A stretch of 39,728 bases of DNA from Actinomycetota bacterium (GCA_019348495.1 JAHWJI010000010.1:1-39728); one strand, 5' to 3'; positions 1-8,353 are shown, numbered from the stretch's first letter. The notes: generated by a model from the letters alone, not told the origin. Program-made: numbers and translations.

Positions 1-372
1 CAGGACCTGGGCGGCCACCCCCTCGCCCTCTCGGATCAGCCCGAGCAGGATGTGCTCGGTGCCGATGTAGTTGTGGCCGAGCTGCAGCGCCTCGCGCAGG
101 GAGAGCTCGAGCACCTTCTTGGCACGGGGGGTGAAGGGGATGTGGCCCGACGGCGACGAGCCCCCCTGGCCGATGATCTCCTCCACCTGGCTGCGTACGG
201 CCTCGAGGGAGATCCCCAACGATTCGAGGGCCTTGGCCGCCACCCCCTCACCCTCGTGGATCAGCCCGAGCAGGATGTGCTCGGTGCCGATGTAGTTGTG
301 GTTGAGCAGCCGCGCTTCCTCCTGGGCAAGCACGACGACCCTTCTGGCCCGGTCAGTGAACCGTTCGAACAA
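1..372 (-). CDS. clpC: ATP-dependent Clp protease ATP-binding subunit ClpC (5' part, cut by window edge)
   Basis: Only the first 124 codons are present; the gene runs off the left edge. The translation carries both Clp N-terminal repeats: the first contains [20 protein letters not shown] and the second [20 protein letters not shown], separated by a [20 protein letters not shown]-like linker typical of ClpC. This domain binds adaptor proteins and substrates for the ClpP protease. The start is a TTG at 372, giving [10 protein letters not shown], the family's usual N-terminus, with an AGGAGG-type ribosome site about 8 bases upstream; no ATG or GTG fits better. A possible -10 (TAGACT, 409-414) lies upstream. 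In M. tuberculosis clpC1 sits near lysS, which matches the position here. The AAA modules lie outside the window. Confidence 0.95.
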   Translation of the reverse strand, partial: MFERFTDRARRVVVLAQEEARLLNHNYIGTEHILLGLIHEGEGVAAKALESLGISLEAVRSQVEEIIGQGGSSPSGHIPFTPRAKKVLELSLREALQLGHNYIGTEHILLGLIREGEGVAAQVL

Positions 373-411
373 GAGACCGCCCTCCTCGGTTGGGCGCTAC
401 GTGCTGCGAGT

Positions 412-516
412 CTACCGATCGACTTCCTCTCCGTGCGGGCGACCCCGGTCGGCGGTGGCCCGAGCGGCGATGAGCCGGTCGAAGGGGTCGTTGATCCAGG
501 CCAGGCCGGCCGCCAC
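412..516 (-). pseudogene. relic of a PIN-domain (VapC-like) toxin C-terminus
   Basis: A short open frame in the clpC leader reads WINDPFDRLIAARATADRG before a TAG. This matches the DPFDRLI.A.A block that carries catalytic acidic residues near the C-terminus of PIN-domain VapC toxins. The N-terminal LLDTH and central WE motifs are absent, and an in-frame stop lies four codons upstream of the GTG, so this is a fragment and not a gene. A complete VapBC pair of a different sequence lies 1.2 kb away. The identification rests on one motif, so it is tentative. Confidence 0.45.
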
Positions 517-599
517 CCGGGACGACCCCTACGTCCGTCCACGAACATCGAACGTCTCGCTCGGTCGGCCGGCCACTGGGAGTGAGCGTCCCACCCGGC

Positions 600-605
600 T
601 ACCGT
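600..605 (+). promoter_or_regulatory. -10 element (TACCGT) for leaderless polyprenyl synthase mRNA
   Basis: TACCGT is followed by exactly 6 bases and then GTG at 612. The same arrangement precedes at least five other starts in this window, so transcription probably begins at or next to the start codon. No convincing -35 is visible. This site is the main reason for preferring 612 over the upstream GTG at 582. Confidence 0.45.
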
Positions 606-611
606 GGCCCG

Positions 612-1619
612 GTGACCGCCCTCGCCCCCCTCCTCCAGCTTCCCGGCATGGCCGAGGAGCTGCACCGGATCGAGGCGGCTCTGCGGGCCTCGGTGGTGAC
701 CGCCGACCCCTTCTTGACCGAGATGACCACCCACCTGGTGGCGGCCGGGGGCAAGCGCTGGCGACCGGCCCTGGCGGTGGCGGCCGGGAGTTGCGGTGGC
801 GACGGCGGCCCGGTGAGCGACGAGGTGGTGCTCGGGGGTGTCGCCGTCGAGCTGGTCCACCTCGGCTCGCTCTACCACGACGACGTCATGGACGAGGCCG
901 CCACCCGACGGGGTGTCGAGTCGGTCAACGCCCGTTGGGGGAACCTGCGGGCCATCCTCGCCGGCGACTTCCTGCTGGCCAAGGCGTCCGAGATCGCCGC
1001 CTCACTGGGGACCGAGGTGGCCGCGCTGCTGGCCGCCACCATCGGCGACATGTGCGCCGGCCAGGTCCGGGAGCTGCAGACGGCCTACGACGCCGGACGC
1101 GACGAAGACCAGTACCTGGCCGCCATCGACGGCAAGACGGCCTCGCTGTCGGCGGCGGCGTGTCGCATCGGTGCCCTGGTGGCCGGGCTCCCCCGTCCCC
1201 AGGTCGAGGCCTTCACCACCTTCGGCCGGCGCTTCGGGATGGCCTTCCAGATCGTCGACGACGTGCTCGACGTGGTGGCCACCGACGAGCAGCTGGGCAA
1301 GCCGGCCGGCAACGACCTGGCCGAGGGCGTCTACACGTTGCCGGTGATCCGGGCGCTGGCCGCTCCGGGCGGCGCACCCGAGCTGGCCGGGCTGCTGGGT
1401 CGGCCCCTGCAGCCGGTCGAGATCGACCAGGCCCGTGCCCTCGTCCAGGCCGACACGGCGGTGACCGGCGCGCTGGAGGTCGCGGGTCGGTACTGCGAGG
1501 AGGCCGTCGCCAGCGTGGCCGGCCTCGACTGCCCGGGAGCCGGCGACTTGGTGAGGACGGCCAACGCCCTGCTCGAGACGGTACCGACCGCCGGGTCGAC
1601 CACATCCACCGGGCCCTGA
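612..1619 (+). CDS. polyprenyl diphosphate synthase (trans-isoprenyl chain elongation)
   Basis: This is a class I (E)-prenyl transferase that condenses isopentenyl diphosphate onto an allylic primer, making the side chain of menaquinone or a related polyprenyl product. The 335-residue protein has the GGKRWRPAL motif near residue 50, the first aspartate-rich motif DDVMD at about 90-94 and the second, DDVLD, at about 216-220, followed by GKPAGNDL. The length fits the heptaprenyl/octaprenyl synthase group (HepT/GrcC type). A GTG at 582 would add ten residues, but the 612 GTG is chosen because a -10 hexamer lies 6 bases before it. It stands alone, divergent from clpC and convergent with vapC. The product chain length cannot be read from the sequence. 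Confidence 0.9.
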   Translation: MTALAPLLQLPGMAEELHRIEAALRASVVTADPFLTEMTTHLVAAGGKRWRPALAVAAGSCGGDGGPVSDEVVLGGVAVELVHLGSLYHDDVMDEAATRRGVESVNARWGNLRAILAGDFLLAKASEIAASLGTEVAALLAATIGDMCAGQVRELQTAYDAGRDEDQYLAAIDGKTASLSAAACRIGALVAGLPRPQVEAFTTFGRRFGMAFQIVDDVLDVVATDEQLGKPAGNDLAEGVYTLPVIRALAAPGGAPELAGLLGRPLQPVEIDQARALVQADTAVTGALEVAGRYCEEAVASVAGLDCPGAGDLVRTANALLETVPTAGSTTSTGP

Positions 1620-1699
1620 TCAACGCCTTCCACGACGACGACGACGACCTGACCGTGCAGGGAGGGCTGCTGGCCAACCGTGTTGTTCCTGGGCGACCG

Positions 1700-2098
1700 T
1701 TACCACACCACCCGGACATCACCGCCTTGGGCGGCGAACGCTCGGATGGCTTGATCCTTGGTGACCAGCGGAACCAGCAGGTCGCTCGCCGTGGCCCACA
1801 GGAGGCGATCGGCTGGATCGCCGGGGAACCCCTCCTCCAGGTTGCCAGCGGTGGCGCCGACCTCGGGCGAGAGCTCCGCAAACCGGACCTGCTCGCCGTC
1901 GAGCAGGTCACGGACCCACCCGTGCAGCCCTCGATCGAGGCGGATGCGTCCCTTGCGCAGCAGCGTGGCGATCTCCCAGCACGACACCGGGCTCACCAGG
2001 ACCGCGTCGGCACGGGCGATCTCTCGTGCGGCTCGTGCTGACAGACGTGCACCACCGGCCTGCCACCACAGGAGGGCGTGGGTGTCGAGCAGGATCAA
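1700..2098 (-). CDS. vapC: VapC-type PIN-domain ribonuclease toxin
   Basis: A 132-residue PIN-domain protein, the toxin of a type II toxin-antitoxin pair that usually cleaves tRNA or rRNA. The acidic residues expected for Mg-dependent catalysis are visible: D5 in ILLDTH, E42 in SCWEIA, D94 and D97 in GDPADRLL, and D115 in VTKDQ. The start is a TTG at 2098, because it overlaps the antitoxin stop as TTGA and gives the canonical MILLDTHALLWW start; upstream in-frame codons lie within vapB. The gene is convergent with the polyprenyl synthase. Nothing looks broken, so it is probably active. The RNA target is unknown. Confidence 0.9.
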   Translation of the reverse strand: MILLDTHALLWWQAGGARLSARAAREIARADAVLVSPVSCWEIATLLRKGRIRLDRGLHGWVRDLLDGEQVRFAELSPEVGATAGNLEEGFPGDPADRLLWATASDLLVPLVTKDQAIRAFAAQGGDVRVVW

Positions 2099-2334
2099 CC
2101 CGAGCGCGACTCGGCGCTCCAGGAGTCGCCGGTGGAGAAGTACGCCTCGTCTTCCTCGGCCACGAGGGTCACGCTGCCCATCGTCGACGTTGCCGCATGG
2201 TCGAGAGGCACGAGTTGGGCCACGGGCTTGCCCCGCTTGGTGACCACGATGCGCGTCTTGGTGGCGTCCACGTGGTCCAGCAGGGCCAGGCACTGCTGTT
2301 TGAAGACGCTGGCAGAGATCTCGCGGGCGCTCAC
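2095..2334 (-). CDS. Phd/YefM-family antitoxin (VapB role)
   Basis: A 79-residue antitoxin. The N-terminal half, SAREISASVFKQQCLALLDH, followed by the VTKRGKPVAQLVPL strand, is the DNA-binding Phd/YefM fold. The C-terminal 30 residues (acidic, ending SWSAESRSG) would wrap the toxin. It is translationally coupled to the downstream VapC by a 4-base TTGA overlap. Translation probably starts at GTG 2334; there is no good ribosome site, but a TAGCCA -10 lies 7 bases upstream, suggesting a leaderless mRNA. GTCCAT repeats just upstream are a plausible autoregulatory operator. Confidence 0.88.
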   Translation of the reverse strand: MSAREISASVFKQQCLALLDHVDATKTRIVVTKRGKPVAQLVPLDHAATSTMGSVTLVAEEDEAYFSTGDSWSAESRSG

Positions 2335-2341
2335 GGGAACG

Positions 2342-2380
2342 TGGCTAGCAGTCCATGTCCATGGTCAACGTCCATGTCAA
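2342..2380 (-). promoter_or_regulatory. promoter and candidate autoregulatory operator of vapBC
   Basis: On the plus strand GTCCAT occurs three times (2351-2356, 2357-2362, 2370-2375). The last two copies are each followed by a GTCAA element, making an imperfect 12-base direct repeat. On the minus strand the site contains TTGACC (2368-2363) and TAGCCA (2347-2342), spaced 15 bases, with TAGCCA 7 bases before the antitoxin GTG. Repeats overlapping the promoter fit repression by the antitoxin-toxin complex, which is the rule for this class; direct binding is inferred. Confidence 0.4.
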
Positions 2381-2381
2381 G

Positions 2382-2411
2382 CCGGAGCGGCGGGTGGGCC
2401 TGCGCCTCCGG
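2382..2411 (-). terminator. possible hairpin terminator after lysS
   Basis: CCGGAG (2382-2387) pairs with CTCCGG (2406-2411) across a G-rich loop, directly after the lysS stop codon and before vapB. There is no U-tract, which is usual in GC-rich actinobacteria. The stem is only 6 bp, so this is weak. Confidence 0.3.
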
Positions 2412-2413
2412 GC

Positions 2414-3817
2414 TCAGACCTGCTCGGGCCGCAGGGTGGGGAACAGGATGACGTCGCGGATGGTGGTGGCGCCGGTCAGCAGCATCACCAGTCGGTCCAT
2501 GCCGATGCCCAGGCCGCCGGTGGGAGGAAGGCCGTACTCCAGCGCCCGGAGGTAGTCCTCGTCCACGGCCATGGCCTCGGCGCCACCACCAGCGCGCTGC
2601 TCCGCCTGCTCCTCGAAGCGCCGCCGCTGCTCCGCGGGGTCGGCCAGCTCGGAGAAGGCGTTGCCCAGCTCCCGGCCGGCCACGATGGGCTCGAAGCGCT
2701 CGACCATCCCGGGCTGGCTCCGGTGGTCCCGGGCCAGGGGCGACACCTCCTGGGGGTAGTCGCAGACGAACACCGGCCCCCACAGCTCGGCCTCGGTGGT
2801 CTTCTCGTAGAGCTCGAGCACCAGCTTGCCCGGGCCCCATCCTGGCTCGACACCGACGCCGTGGCTCTCGCACACCCGGCGCAGCTCATCGACGGGGGTG
2901 GCCAGCTCGACCCACACGCCGGTGTGCTCCTCGATGAGCTCGAGCATGGTGGCCCGCCGCCACGGCGGCGTGAGGTCGAGTGCGCGCCCGTCGTAGGTCA
3001 GCTCGGTGGTCCCGCACACCTCGGTGGCGAGGTGGGCCACCAACTCCTCCACCAGGACCATCATGTCGGTGTAGTCGGCGTAGGCCTGGTAGAGCTCCAG
3101 CATGGTGAACTCGGGGTTGTGCCGGGTGGACAGGCCCTCGTTGCGGAACACCCGGGCCAGCTCGAACACCCGCTCCAGGCCCCCCACCACCAGGCGCTTG
3201 AGGTAGAGCTCGGGGGCGACCCGTAGGGAGAGGTCCAGATCGAGGGCGTGGTGGTGGGTGGTGAAGGGTCGGGCTGGTGCGCCGCCGGGGATGGGGTGGA
3301 ACACCGGGGTCTCCACCTCCACGAAGGCCCGGGCCTCCAGCCAACGCCGGGTCAGGCTGAGCACCCGGGCCCGGGCCAGCGCCGTCTCCCGGACCCCCTC
3401 GGAGACCCACAGGTCGACGTAGCGCTGGCGGTAGCGGGTGTCCACGTCGGCCAGGCCGTGCCACTTGTCGGGGAACGACCGACGGGTGGCGGCCAGCAGC
3501 TCCCAGGCATCGACCCGCACGCTCAGCTCACCCCGGCGCGTGGTCATGACCTCGCCGGTCACGCCCACCCAGTCGCCGATGGACAGGCCGGCGAAGTCGT
3601 CGAAGCCAGGTGTCGTGGCACTGGGAGCGAAGAGCTGGACCCGGCCACTGCCGTCCTGGAGGGTGGCGAAGGCCAACTTGCCCTGGACCCGGCGCAGCAT
3701 GACCCGTCCGGCCACGGCCACCTCCGTGGCGGTCTCGGTGCCGGGCTCGAGGTCGCCGAACTGCTCCTGAAGCGACGCCGCCGTACGGGTGACCTCGTAG
3801 CGGTAGGGGACGGTCAC
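2414..3817 (-). CDS. lysS: lysine--tRNA ligase (class II)
   Basis: Charges tRNA-Lys with lysine in the cytoplasm. The 467-residue protein has an N-terminal OB-fold anticodon-binding domain (about residues 30-110, with GKLAFATLQDGSGRVQLF), then the class II catalytic core. Motif 2 is ARVFRNEGLSTRHNPEFTML (about 222-240) and motif 3 is GLGIGMDRLVMLLTG near the C-terminus. The TRYRQRYVDL and PGGAPARPF blocks are specific to LysS. The start is GTG 3817, which overlaps the coaX stop as GTGA; an AGAGGAA ribosome site lies about 9 bases upstream. It is the last gene of the long minus-strand run. The length is slightly shorter than the roughly 500 residues of many LysS proteins, mostly in the N-terminal extension. 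Confidence 0.96.
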   Translation of the reverse strand: MTVPYRYEVTRTAASLQEQFGDLEPGTETATEVAVAGRVMLRRVQGKLAFATLQDGSGRVQLFAPSATTPGFDDFAGLSIGDWVGVTGEVMTTRRGELSVRVDAWELLAATRRSFPDKWHGLADVDTRYRQRYVDLWVSEGVRETALARARVLSLTRRWLEARAFVEVETPVFHPIPGGAPARPFTTHHHALDLDLSLRVAPELYLKRLVVGGLERVFELARVFRNEGLSTRHNPEFTMLELYQAYADYTDMMVLVEELVAHLATEVCGTTELTYDGRALDLTPPWRRATMLELIEEHTGVWVELATPVDELRRVCESHGVGVEPGWGPGKLVLELYEKTTEAELWGPVFVCDYPQEVSPLARDHRSQPGMVERFEPIVAGRELGNAFSELADPAEQRRRFEEQAEQRAGGGAEAMAVDEDYLRALEYGLPPTGGLGIGMDRLVMLLTGATTIRDVILFPTLRPEQV

Positions 3818-4596
3818 GGTCTGGCGTTCCTCTCGTAGACGACCCGCAGGCCGTGCAGCGTCAACCACGGGTCTTGATGCTGCACTCTGTGGGTGAGGGG
3901 CGCCACCACGTTGCTCAGGCCGCCGGTGGCCACGACCGTCGGCTCCCCGAGCTCGACCTCAATGCGGGCCACCATCCCGTCGACCAGGGCGGCGGTGCCG
4001 TAGAGCGTCCCCGACTGGATGGCCGACTCGGTGCTGGTGCCGATCGCCTGGCGGGGCGCCACCAGCTCGACCCTCCGCAGCAGCGCGGCATGGGAGTAGA
4101 GGGCGTCGAGGGCGACCTCGACTCCGGGGACGATGGCCCCCCCGAGGTAGGTCCCGTCGGTGGAGATGGCGTCGAGGGTGGTGGCGGTGCCGAAGTCGAC
4201 GATGACGAGAGGTGGGGTGAAGCGGTCGAGGGCGCCCACGGCGTTGGCGATGCGGTCGGCCCCGACCTCCCTCGGGTTCTCGTAGCGGATGGGCACGCCG
4301 GTGCGCGTGCCGGGCCCGATGACCACCGGCGCCAGGTCGAGGTGGCGGGCGCACATCTCCCGCATGGCGGCCGTCACCCGGGGGACTCCCGAACACATGG
4401 CCACCCCGGTGACGTCGGTCCCGAGCCGCAGGGCGCGCAGGGCCAGGAGCTGGCCGAGGAGCAGGGCCAGCTCGTCGGAGGTGCGGGACGCTTCGGTGGA
4501 GAGCCGCCAGTGGTCGATCAGCGCATCGGCCCCAGGGCCGTCCTCGAAGAGGCCCACCACGGTCTCGGTGTTGCCCACGTCGACGGCGAGAAGCAT
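3814..4596 (-). CDS. coaX: type III pantothenate kinase (CoaX)
   Basis: Phosphorylates pantothenate in the first step of coenzyme A synthesis; type III enzymes are insensitive to CoA feedback and need a monovalent cation. The 260-residue protein starts MLLAVDVGNTETVVGLF, the ASKHA phosphate-binding motif. It also has GADRIANAVGA, VIVDFGTATTLDAIS and GAIVPGVEVALDAL, all diagnostic of CoaX. ATG 4596 overlaps the nadC stop by one base (TGATG), which fixes the start. It follows panC and panD in the same run, so pantothenate production and its use are encoded together. No second pantothenate kinase is seen in the window. Confidence 0.95.
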   Translation of the reverse strand: MLLAVDVGNTETVVGLFEDGPGADALIDHWRLSTEASRTSDELALLLGQLLALRALRLGTDVTGVAMCSGVPRVTAAMREMCARHLDLAPVVIGPGTRTGVPIRYENPREVGADRIANAVGALDRFTPPLVIVDFGTATTLDAISTDGTYLGGAIVPGVEVALDALYSHAALLRRVELVAPRQAIGTSTESAIQSGTLYGTAALVDGMVARIEVELGEPTVVATGGLSNVVAPLTHRVQHQDPWLTLHGLRVVYERNARP

Positions 4597-5480
4597 CAGG
4601 CCTCGCCGCGGTCGACGCCGGGCCCGCTGTCGAGGTCGAGGCCGAGGTCGAGGGCCGGGGCCGAGTGGGTGAGGGCGCCCACGGAGATGAGGTCGGCGCC
4701 CGTGGCCGCGTAGGCCGCCACCGTCGCCAGGGTGACCCCTCCCGACACCTCCAGCAGCGGGCTGCGGGCATCGCCCCGCTCGGCCACAGCCAGGGCCACG
4801 TCGTCGGGTGCCATGTTGTCGACCAGGACCAGGTCGGCCCCGGCGGTGATGGCCTGGCGCAGCTGGTCGAGCCGGTCGACCTCGACCTCGACCGTGCGCC
4901 CCGGCCAGCGGGCGCGGGCTGCGGCGACGCCCTCGGCGATGCTCATGCCCACCAGGTGGTTGTCCTTCACCAGCACCCACTCGCTCAGGTTCCCCCGGTG
5001 GTTGGCCCCCCCGCCGGCGCGCACCGCCGCCTTCTCCAGCGCCCGCAGGCCCGGAGTGGTCTTGCGGGTGTCCCGGATGCGGGTCTGGCCACCGGTGGTG
5101 GCGGCGTCGACGTAGGCCCGGGTCAGCGTGGCCACACCCGAGAGGTGGCCGAGGAAGTTGAGGGCGGTGCGCTCGGCGGTGAGGATCGACGCCAGCGGTC
5201 CCCGCAGGCGGGCCACCACGTCACCACGGGCGACCGGGCTCCCGTCGTCGAGCAGCCACGTCATCTCGATCGCCGGGTCGACCTGGGCGAAGGCCTCGAT
5301 GGCGCAGCGGCTCCCGGCAATGACGCCGGGCGCCCGGCTCACGATCGACCCGCTGGCCATCGCCTCGGGGGGTAGGAGGGCGGCGGTGAGGTCGCCCAGC
5401 GGCTCCAGGTCCTCGGCCAGGGCCCGCTCGACGGCAGTTCGTACGGCGGTGACGGGCGGGTGCACCCCGAGCGGGTTCAT
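4596..5480 (-). CDS. nadC: nicotinate-nucleotide pyrophosphorylase (quinolinate phosphoribosyltransferase)
   Basis: Converts quinolinate and PRPP to nicotinate mononucleotide, CO2 and pyrophosphate in de novo NAD synthesis. The 294-residue protein has the family signature TRIRDTRKTTPGLRALEKAA around residue 130, GGGANHRGNLSEWVLVKDNH next to it, then VEVEVD, LVLVDNM and LEVSGGV, which line the phosphoribosyl site of the barrel. The ATG at 5480 overlaps the nadB stop as ATGA. NadB, encoded just upstream, makes iminoaspartate; the quinolinate synthase NadA that should link the two is not in the window and must be elsewhere. Confidence 0.95.
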   Translation of the reverse strand: MNPLGVHPPVTAVRTAVERALAEDLEPLGDLTAALLPPEAMASGSIVSRAPGVIAGSRCAIEAFAQVDPAIEMTWLLDDGSPVARGDVVARLRGPLASILTAERTALNFLGHLSGVATLTRAYVDAATTGGQTRIRDTRKTTPGLRALEKAAVRAGGGANHRGNLSEWVLVKDNHLVGMSIAEGVAAARARWPGRTVEVEVDRLDQLRQAITAGADLVLVDNMAPDDVALAVAERGDARSPLLEVSGGVTLATVAAYAATGADLISVGALTHSAPALDLGLDLDSGPGVDRGEA

Positions 5481-7078
5481 GGTGCCTGGACGAGGCGGAG
5501 GCGGAAGGCCGGGTCGGGGCTGGGGTGGTCGGCCCGCCAGTGACAGCCCCGGCTCTCGGTGCGGGCCAGGGCGCCGGCCACCACTGTGTAGGCGACGGTG
5601 AGCAGGTTCTCGTACTCGTGACCGGCGGGCGAGGGACTGGCGCGCCAGTCCTCGCTCAGTGCGTCGAGAGCTGAGGCTGTGGATCGCAGTGACGCCGACG
5701 TGCGCACCACGCCGGCGCCGACCGTCATCGCCTCCTGGAGCTGCACCACCCCGGTCTTGATGTCGGAGCCGGCGGGCGGCAACCTCGTCGTCGCCGGGCT
5801 CTTGCGGGAAAGGAGCCGGCCCGGCAATCCGTCGTCGTCGTCACCGACCCCGCCCAGCACCGCCCGCATGGCACCGGTGGGAGCGGCCACCTCCTTGCCC
5901 GCCTCGATGGCCTCCACGACCCGGGGGGCGAAGACCATCCCCTCCAACAGCGAGTTGGAGGCCAGGCGATTGGCCCCGTGCACACCGGTGCAGGCCGCCT
6001 CCCCGCACGCCCACAAGCCGGGCAGGGAGGTGGCGCCGTCGAGGTCGGTGACCACGCCGCCGCACAGGTAGTGGGCGGCCGGTGCGATGGGCAGCCATTC
6101 GGTGCTCGGGTCGAGCCCGACCGAGCCCACCGTGGCGGCGATGGTGGGGAACCGGCGCTCGAAGTGCTCGAGCCCGGTGGCGTCGAGCCACAGGTGCTCG
6201 ACGTCTTGGTCGAGCATCCTCGCCGTCATGGCCCGGCTGAGCTCGTCCCTGGTGACCAGCTCGTCGACGAAGCGCTGGCCCCGGGCGTCGCGCACCACCG
6301 CGCCGTGGCCCCGCAGCGCCTCCGACAGCAGGGGCCGGGGGGCCGACGGGTGGTGGAGCGCGGTGGGGTGGAACTGCACGAACTCCACGTCGGCCACCGC
6401 CACCCCGGCCCGAAGGGCCATGGCCAGCCCGTCGCCGGTCGACTCTTTGGGGTTGGTGGTCACCGCGAAGACCTGGCCGGCGCCGCCCGTGGCCAGCAGG
6501 ACGTGGGTGGCCCTGACCTGCTCCTCCACGCCGGCTCCGTCGAGGGCCACCACTCCCCGGCACCGGCCTGACTCGACGATCAGGTCGAGGGCGAACCAAC
6601 CCTCCATGACGGCGGCGGCAGTGGCCCGCACCGCCTTCACCAGCGCCCGCTCCACCTCGACGCCCGTCGCCGCTCCCCCGGCGTGGACGACCCGGGGCCA
6701 GGAGTGACCGCCCTCGCGGGCCAGCTCCAGATCGCCACCCTGGTCCCGGTCGAAGACGGCCCCGAGGGCGATGAGCTCGTGCACCCGGGCCGGCCCCTCG
6801 TCGACCATGACCCGCACGGCGTCCACATCGCACAGCCCGGCGCCGGCAGCCAGGGTGTCAGCCAGGTGTTGATCGGTGGAGTCCTCGTCGGTCGAGAGCA
6901 CCGCCGCCACCCCGCCCTGGGCCCAACGGGTGGTGGCCTGGTCGAGGGCCGCCTTGGTGAGCACACCCACCCGCAGGTCCGGCCGGGCGGCCGCCCGCAC
7001 CGCGGCCGAGAGCCCGGCCACACCGCTGCCGAGGACGAGCAGGTCGAGCGGCTCGGCTGCGCTGGTCACCCCGGACAC
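5477..7078 (-). CDS. nadB: L-aspartate oxidase
   Basis: An FAD enzyme that oxidises L-aspartate to iminoaspartate, the first step of bacterial NAD synthesis. The 533-residue protein has the Rossmann motif LVLGSGVAGLSAA (about 14-26), TRWAQGGVAAV, FVQFHPTAL in the substrate domain, the flavin contact GEAACTGVHGANRLASNSLL, and a C-terminal helical domain. It resembles the succinate dehydrogenase/fumarate reductase flavoprotein family, but the ANRLASNSLLE pattern and the absence of an sdhB neighbour point to NadB. GTG 7078 follows the panD stop by 10 bases; a GTG at 7069 is an alternative. It draws aspartate, as does panD just upstream. Confidence 0.95.
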   Translation of the reverse strand: MSGVTSAAEPLDLLVLGSGVAGLSAAVRAAARPDLRVGVLTKAALDQATTRWAQGGVAAVLSTDEDSTDQHLADTLAAGAGLCDVDAVRVMVDEGPARVHELIALGAVFDRDQGGDLELAREGGHSWPRVVHAGGAATGVEVERALVKAVRATAAAVMEGWFALDLIVESGRCRGVVALDGAGVEEQVRATHVLLATGGAGQVFAVTTNPKESTGDGLAMALRAGVAVADVEFVQFHPTALHHPSAPRPLLSEALRGHGAVVRDARGQRFVDELVTRDELSRAMTARMLDQDVEHLWLDATGLEHFERRFPTIAATVGSVGLDPSTEWLPIAPAAHYLCGGVVTDLDGATSLPGLWACGEAACTGVHGANRLASNSLLEGMVFAPRVVEAIEAGKEVAAPTGAMRAVLGGVGDDDDGLPGRLLSRKSPATTRLPPAGSDIKTGVVQLQEAMTVGAGVVRTSASLRSTASALDALSEDWRASPSPAGHEYENLLTVAYTVVAGALARTESRGCHWRADHPSPDPAFRLRLVQAP

Positions 7079-7088
7079 CCGTCACCGG

Positions 7089-7436
7089 TCACGAGGACCG
7101 GGGCCGGTTCGCCTCGTCCACGTGGACCACGATCGGCTCGTGGGCGTCGAGCTCGGCCTCCTCGTAGTCGGCGTAGGTGAGCACGATGACACGGTCGCCC
7201 ACGGCCACGAGGCGGGCGGCGGCCCCGTTGAGGCAGACCTGGCCGGCACCACCGGGGATGGCGTAGGTCTCGAGCCGGGCACCGTTGTCGACGTCGAGCA
7301 CCTGGACCTGCTCGTGGGCCAGGATGTCGGCCTGCTCCATGAGCCGGGGGTCGAGGGAGATGGAGCCGACGTAGGCGATGTCGGCGTCGGTCACCGTGGC
7401 CCGGTGGATCTTGGACTTCATCATCCGCCGTCTCAC
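7089..7436 (-). CDS. panD: aspartate 1-decarboxylase (pyruvoyl enzyme precursor)
   Basis: Makes beta-alanine from aspartate for pantothenate synthesis. The 115-residue proenzyme is expected to self-cleave at Gly-Ser in [10 protein letters not shown], forming the pyruvoyl cofactor on the new N-terminal serine. [14 protein letters not shown] at the N-terminus, and [10 protein letters not shown] and LNGAAARLV further on, are typical. The start is GTG 7436, overlapping the panC stop as GTGA; the internal ATGs at 7424 and 7421 would also leave an intact protein. The length of 115 is close to the 115-140 range of the family. Confidence 0.96.
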   Translation of the reverse strand: MRRRMMKSKIHRATVTDADIAYVGSISLDPRLMEQADILAHEQVQVLDVDNGARLETYAIPGGAGQVCLNGAAARLVAVGDRVIVLTYADYEEAELDAHEPIVVHVDEANRPRSS

Positions 7437-8284
7437 CGGGGGACCTCCACCGCGACGTTGTCGATGAGACGGGTGGCACCCACCCGGGCGCCGAGGACCA
7501 GGCGAAGCTCGCCGGCGAGCGTCCGGGGGGTGGCCAGGGTGGCGGGGTCGACCACGGCGGCGTAGTCGAGGGTGACCAGGGGCTCGGCCTCGACGACGGC
7601 GCTCACCAGGTCGACCACCTCCCCGGGGTCACGCTCTCCGGCCCGCACGCACGCGGCGCCGGCGCGCAGAGCCCGGTGGAGCACGGCAGCCGCCTCACGC
7701 TCGTCGACCGACAGGTACCGGTTGCGACTGGACAGAGCCACGCCGTCGGAGCCCCGCACGGTCGGGCAGGCCACCACCTCGACCGGCAGCGAAAGGTCGG
7801 CCACCAGGCGGCCCACCACGACGAGCTGCTGGAAGTCCTTCTCGCCGAAGTACGACCGGCTGCGTCCGGCCAGGGCCAGGAGCTTGGTCACGGCGGTGGC
7901 CACGCCGTCGAAGTGACCGGGACGGCTCGCTCCTTCGAGCACGTCGCCCAACCCGGCCACGTGCACGGTGGTGCGGCTGGCGTCGGGGAACATCTCCGTG
8001 GCCGTCGGCGCGAACACCACCGCGGCGCCGGCCTTTTCGGCCACGACGAGGTCGGCACCGAGGTCACGCGGGTACTCGGCCAGATCCTCGCCGGGGACGA
8101 ACTGCAGGGGGTTGACGAAGATGCTCACGGCCACGGTGTCGCACTCGACGGCCGCACGTTCGATGAGGCTGGCGTGGCCGTCGTGGAGGGCACCCATGGT
8201 GGGCACGAACCCCACGGTGCGCCCCGCCGACCGCTGCTCGTCGAGCGTGGCCGACAGCTCAACCGCCCGCTCGATCACCCGCAT
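7433..8284 (-). CDS. panC: pantothenate synthetase (pantoate--beta-alanine ligase)
   Basis: Joins pantoate and beta-alanine with ATP, through pantoyl-adenylate. The 283-residue protein has the HIGH-like motif [13 protein letters not shown] (about 28-40), FVNPLQF for pantoate binding, FGEKDFQQL, and the KMSKS-like loop SSRNRYLS. The start at ATG 8284 has a GGAGGG ribosome site 6 bases upstream. A 69-base gap separates it from folK, so an internal promoter is possible. Its product is the substrate of CoaX downstream. panB, needed for pantoate, is not in the window. Confidence 0.96.
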   Translation of the reverse strand: MRVIERAVELSATLDEQRSAGRTVGFVPTMGALHDGHASLIERAAVECDTVAVSIFVNPLQFVPGEDLAEYPRDLGADLVVAEKAGAAVVFAPTATEMFPDASRTTVHVAGLGDVLEGASRPGHFDGVATAVTKLLALAGRSRSYFGEKDFQQLVVVGRLVADLSLPVEVVACPTVRGSDGVALSSRNRYLSVDEREAAAVLHRALRAGAACVRAGERDPGEVVDLVSAVVEAEPLVTLDYAAVVDPATLATPRTLAGELRLVLGARVGATRLIDNVAVEVPR

Positions 8285-8353
8285 GCCCGACCCTCCTACG
8301 TTCCAGCCCCGATTCCCGGGTGCCGTTCGCAGTGACGAGCCTATCGCCCTCGC

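Noticed and set aside
1640-1655. GAC repeat run after the polyprenyl synthase gene
   Set aside because: Only about five trinucleotide units between converging genes; no sign of function.
8285-8330. Possible SigR promoter (GGGAAT) before panC
   Set aside because: No GTT follows at 17-19 bases, so the second half of the consensus is missing.
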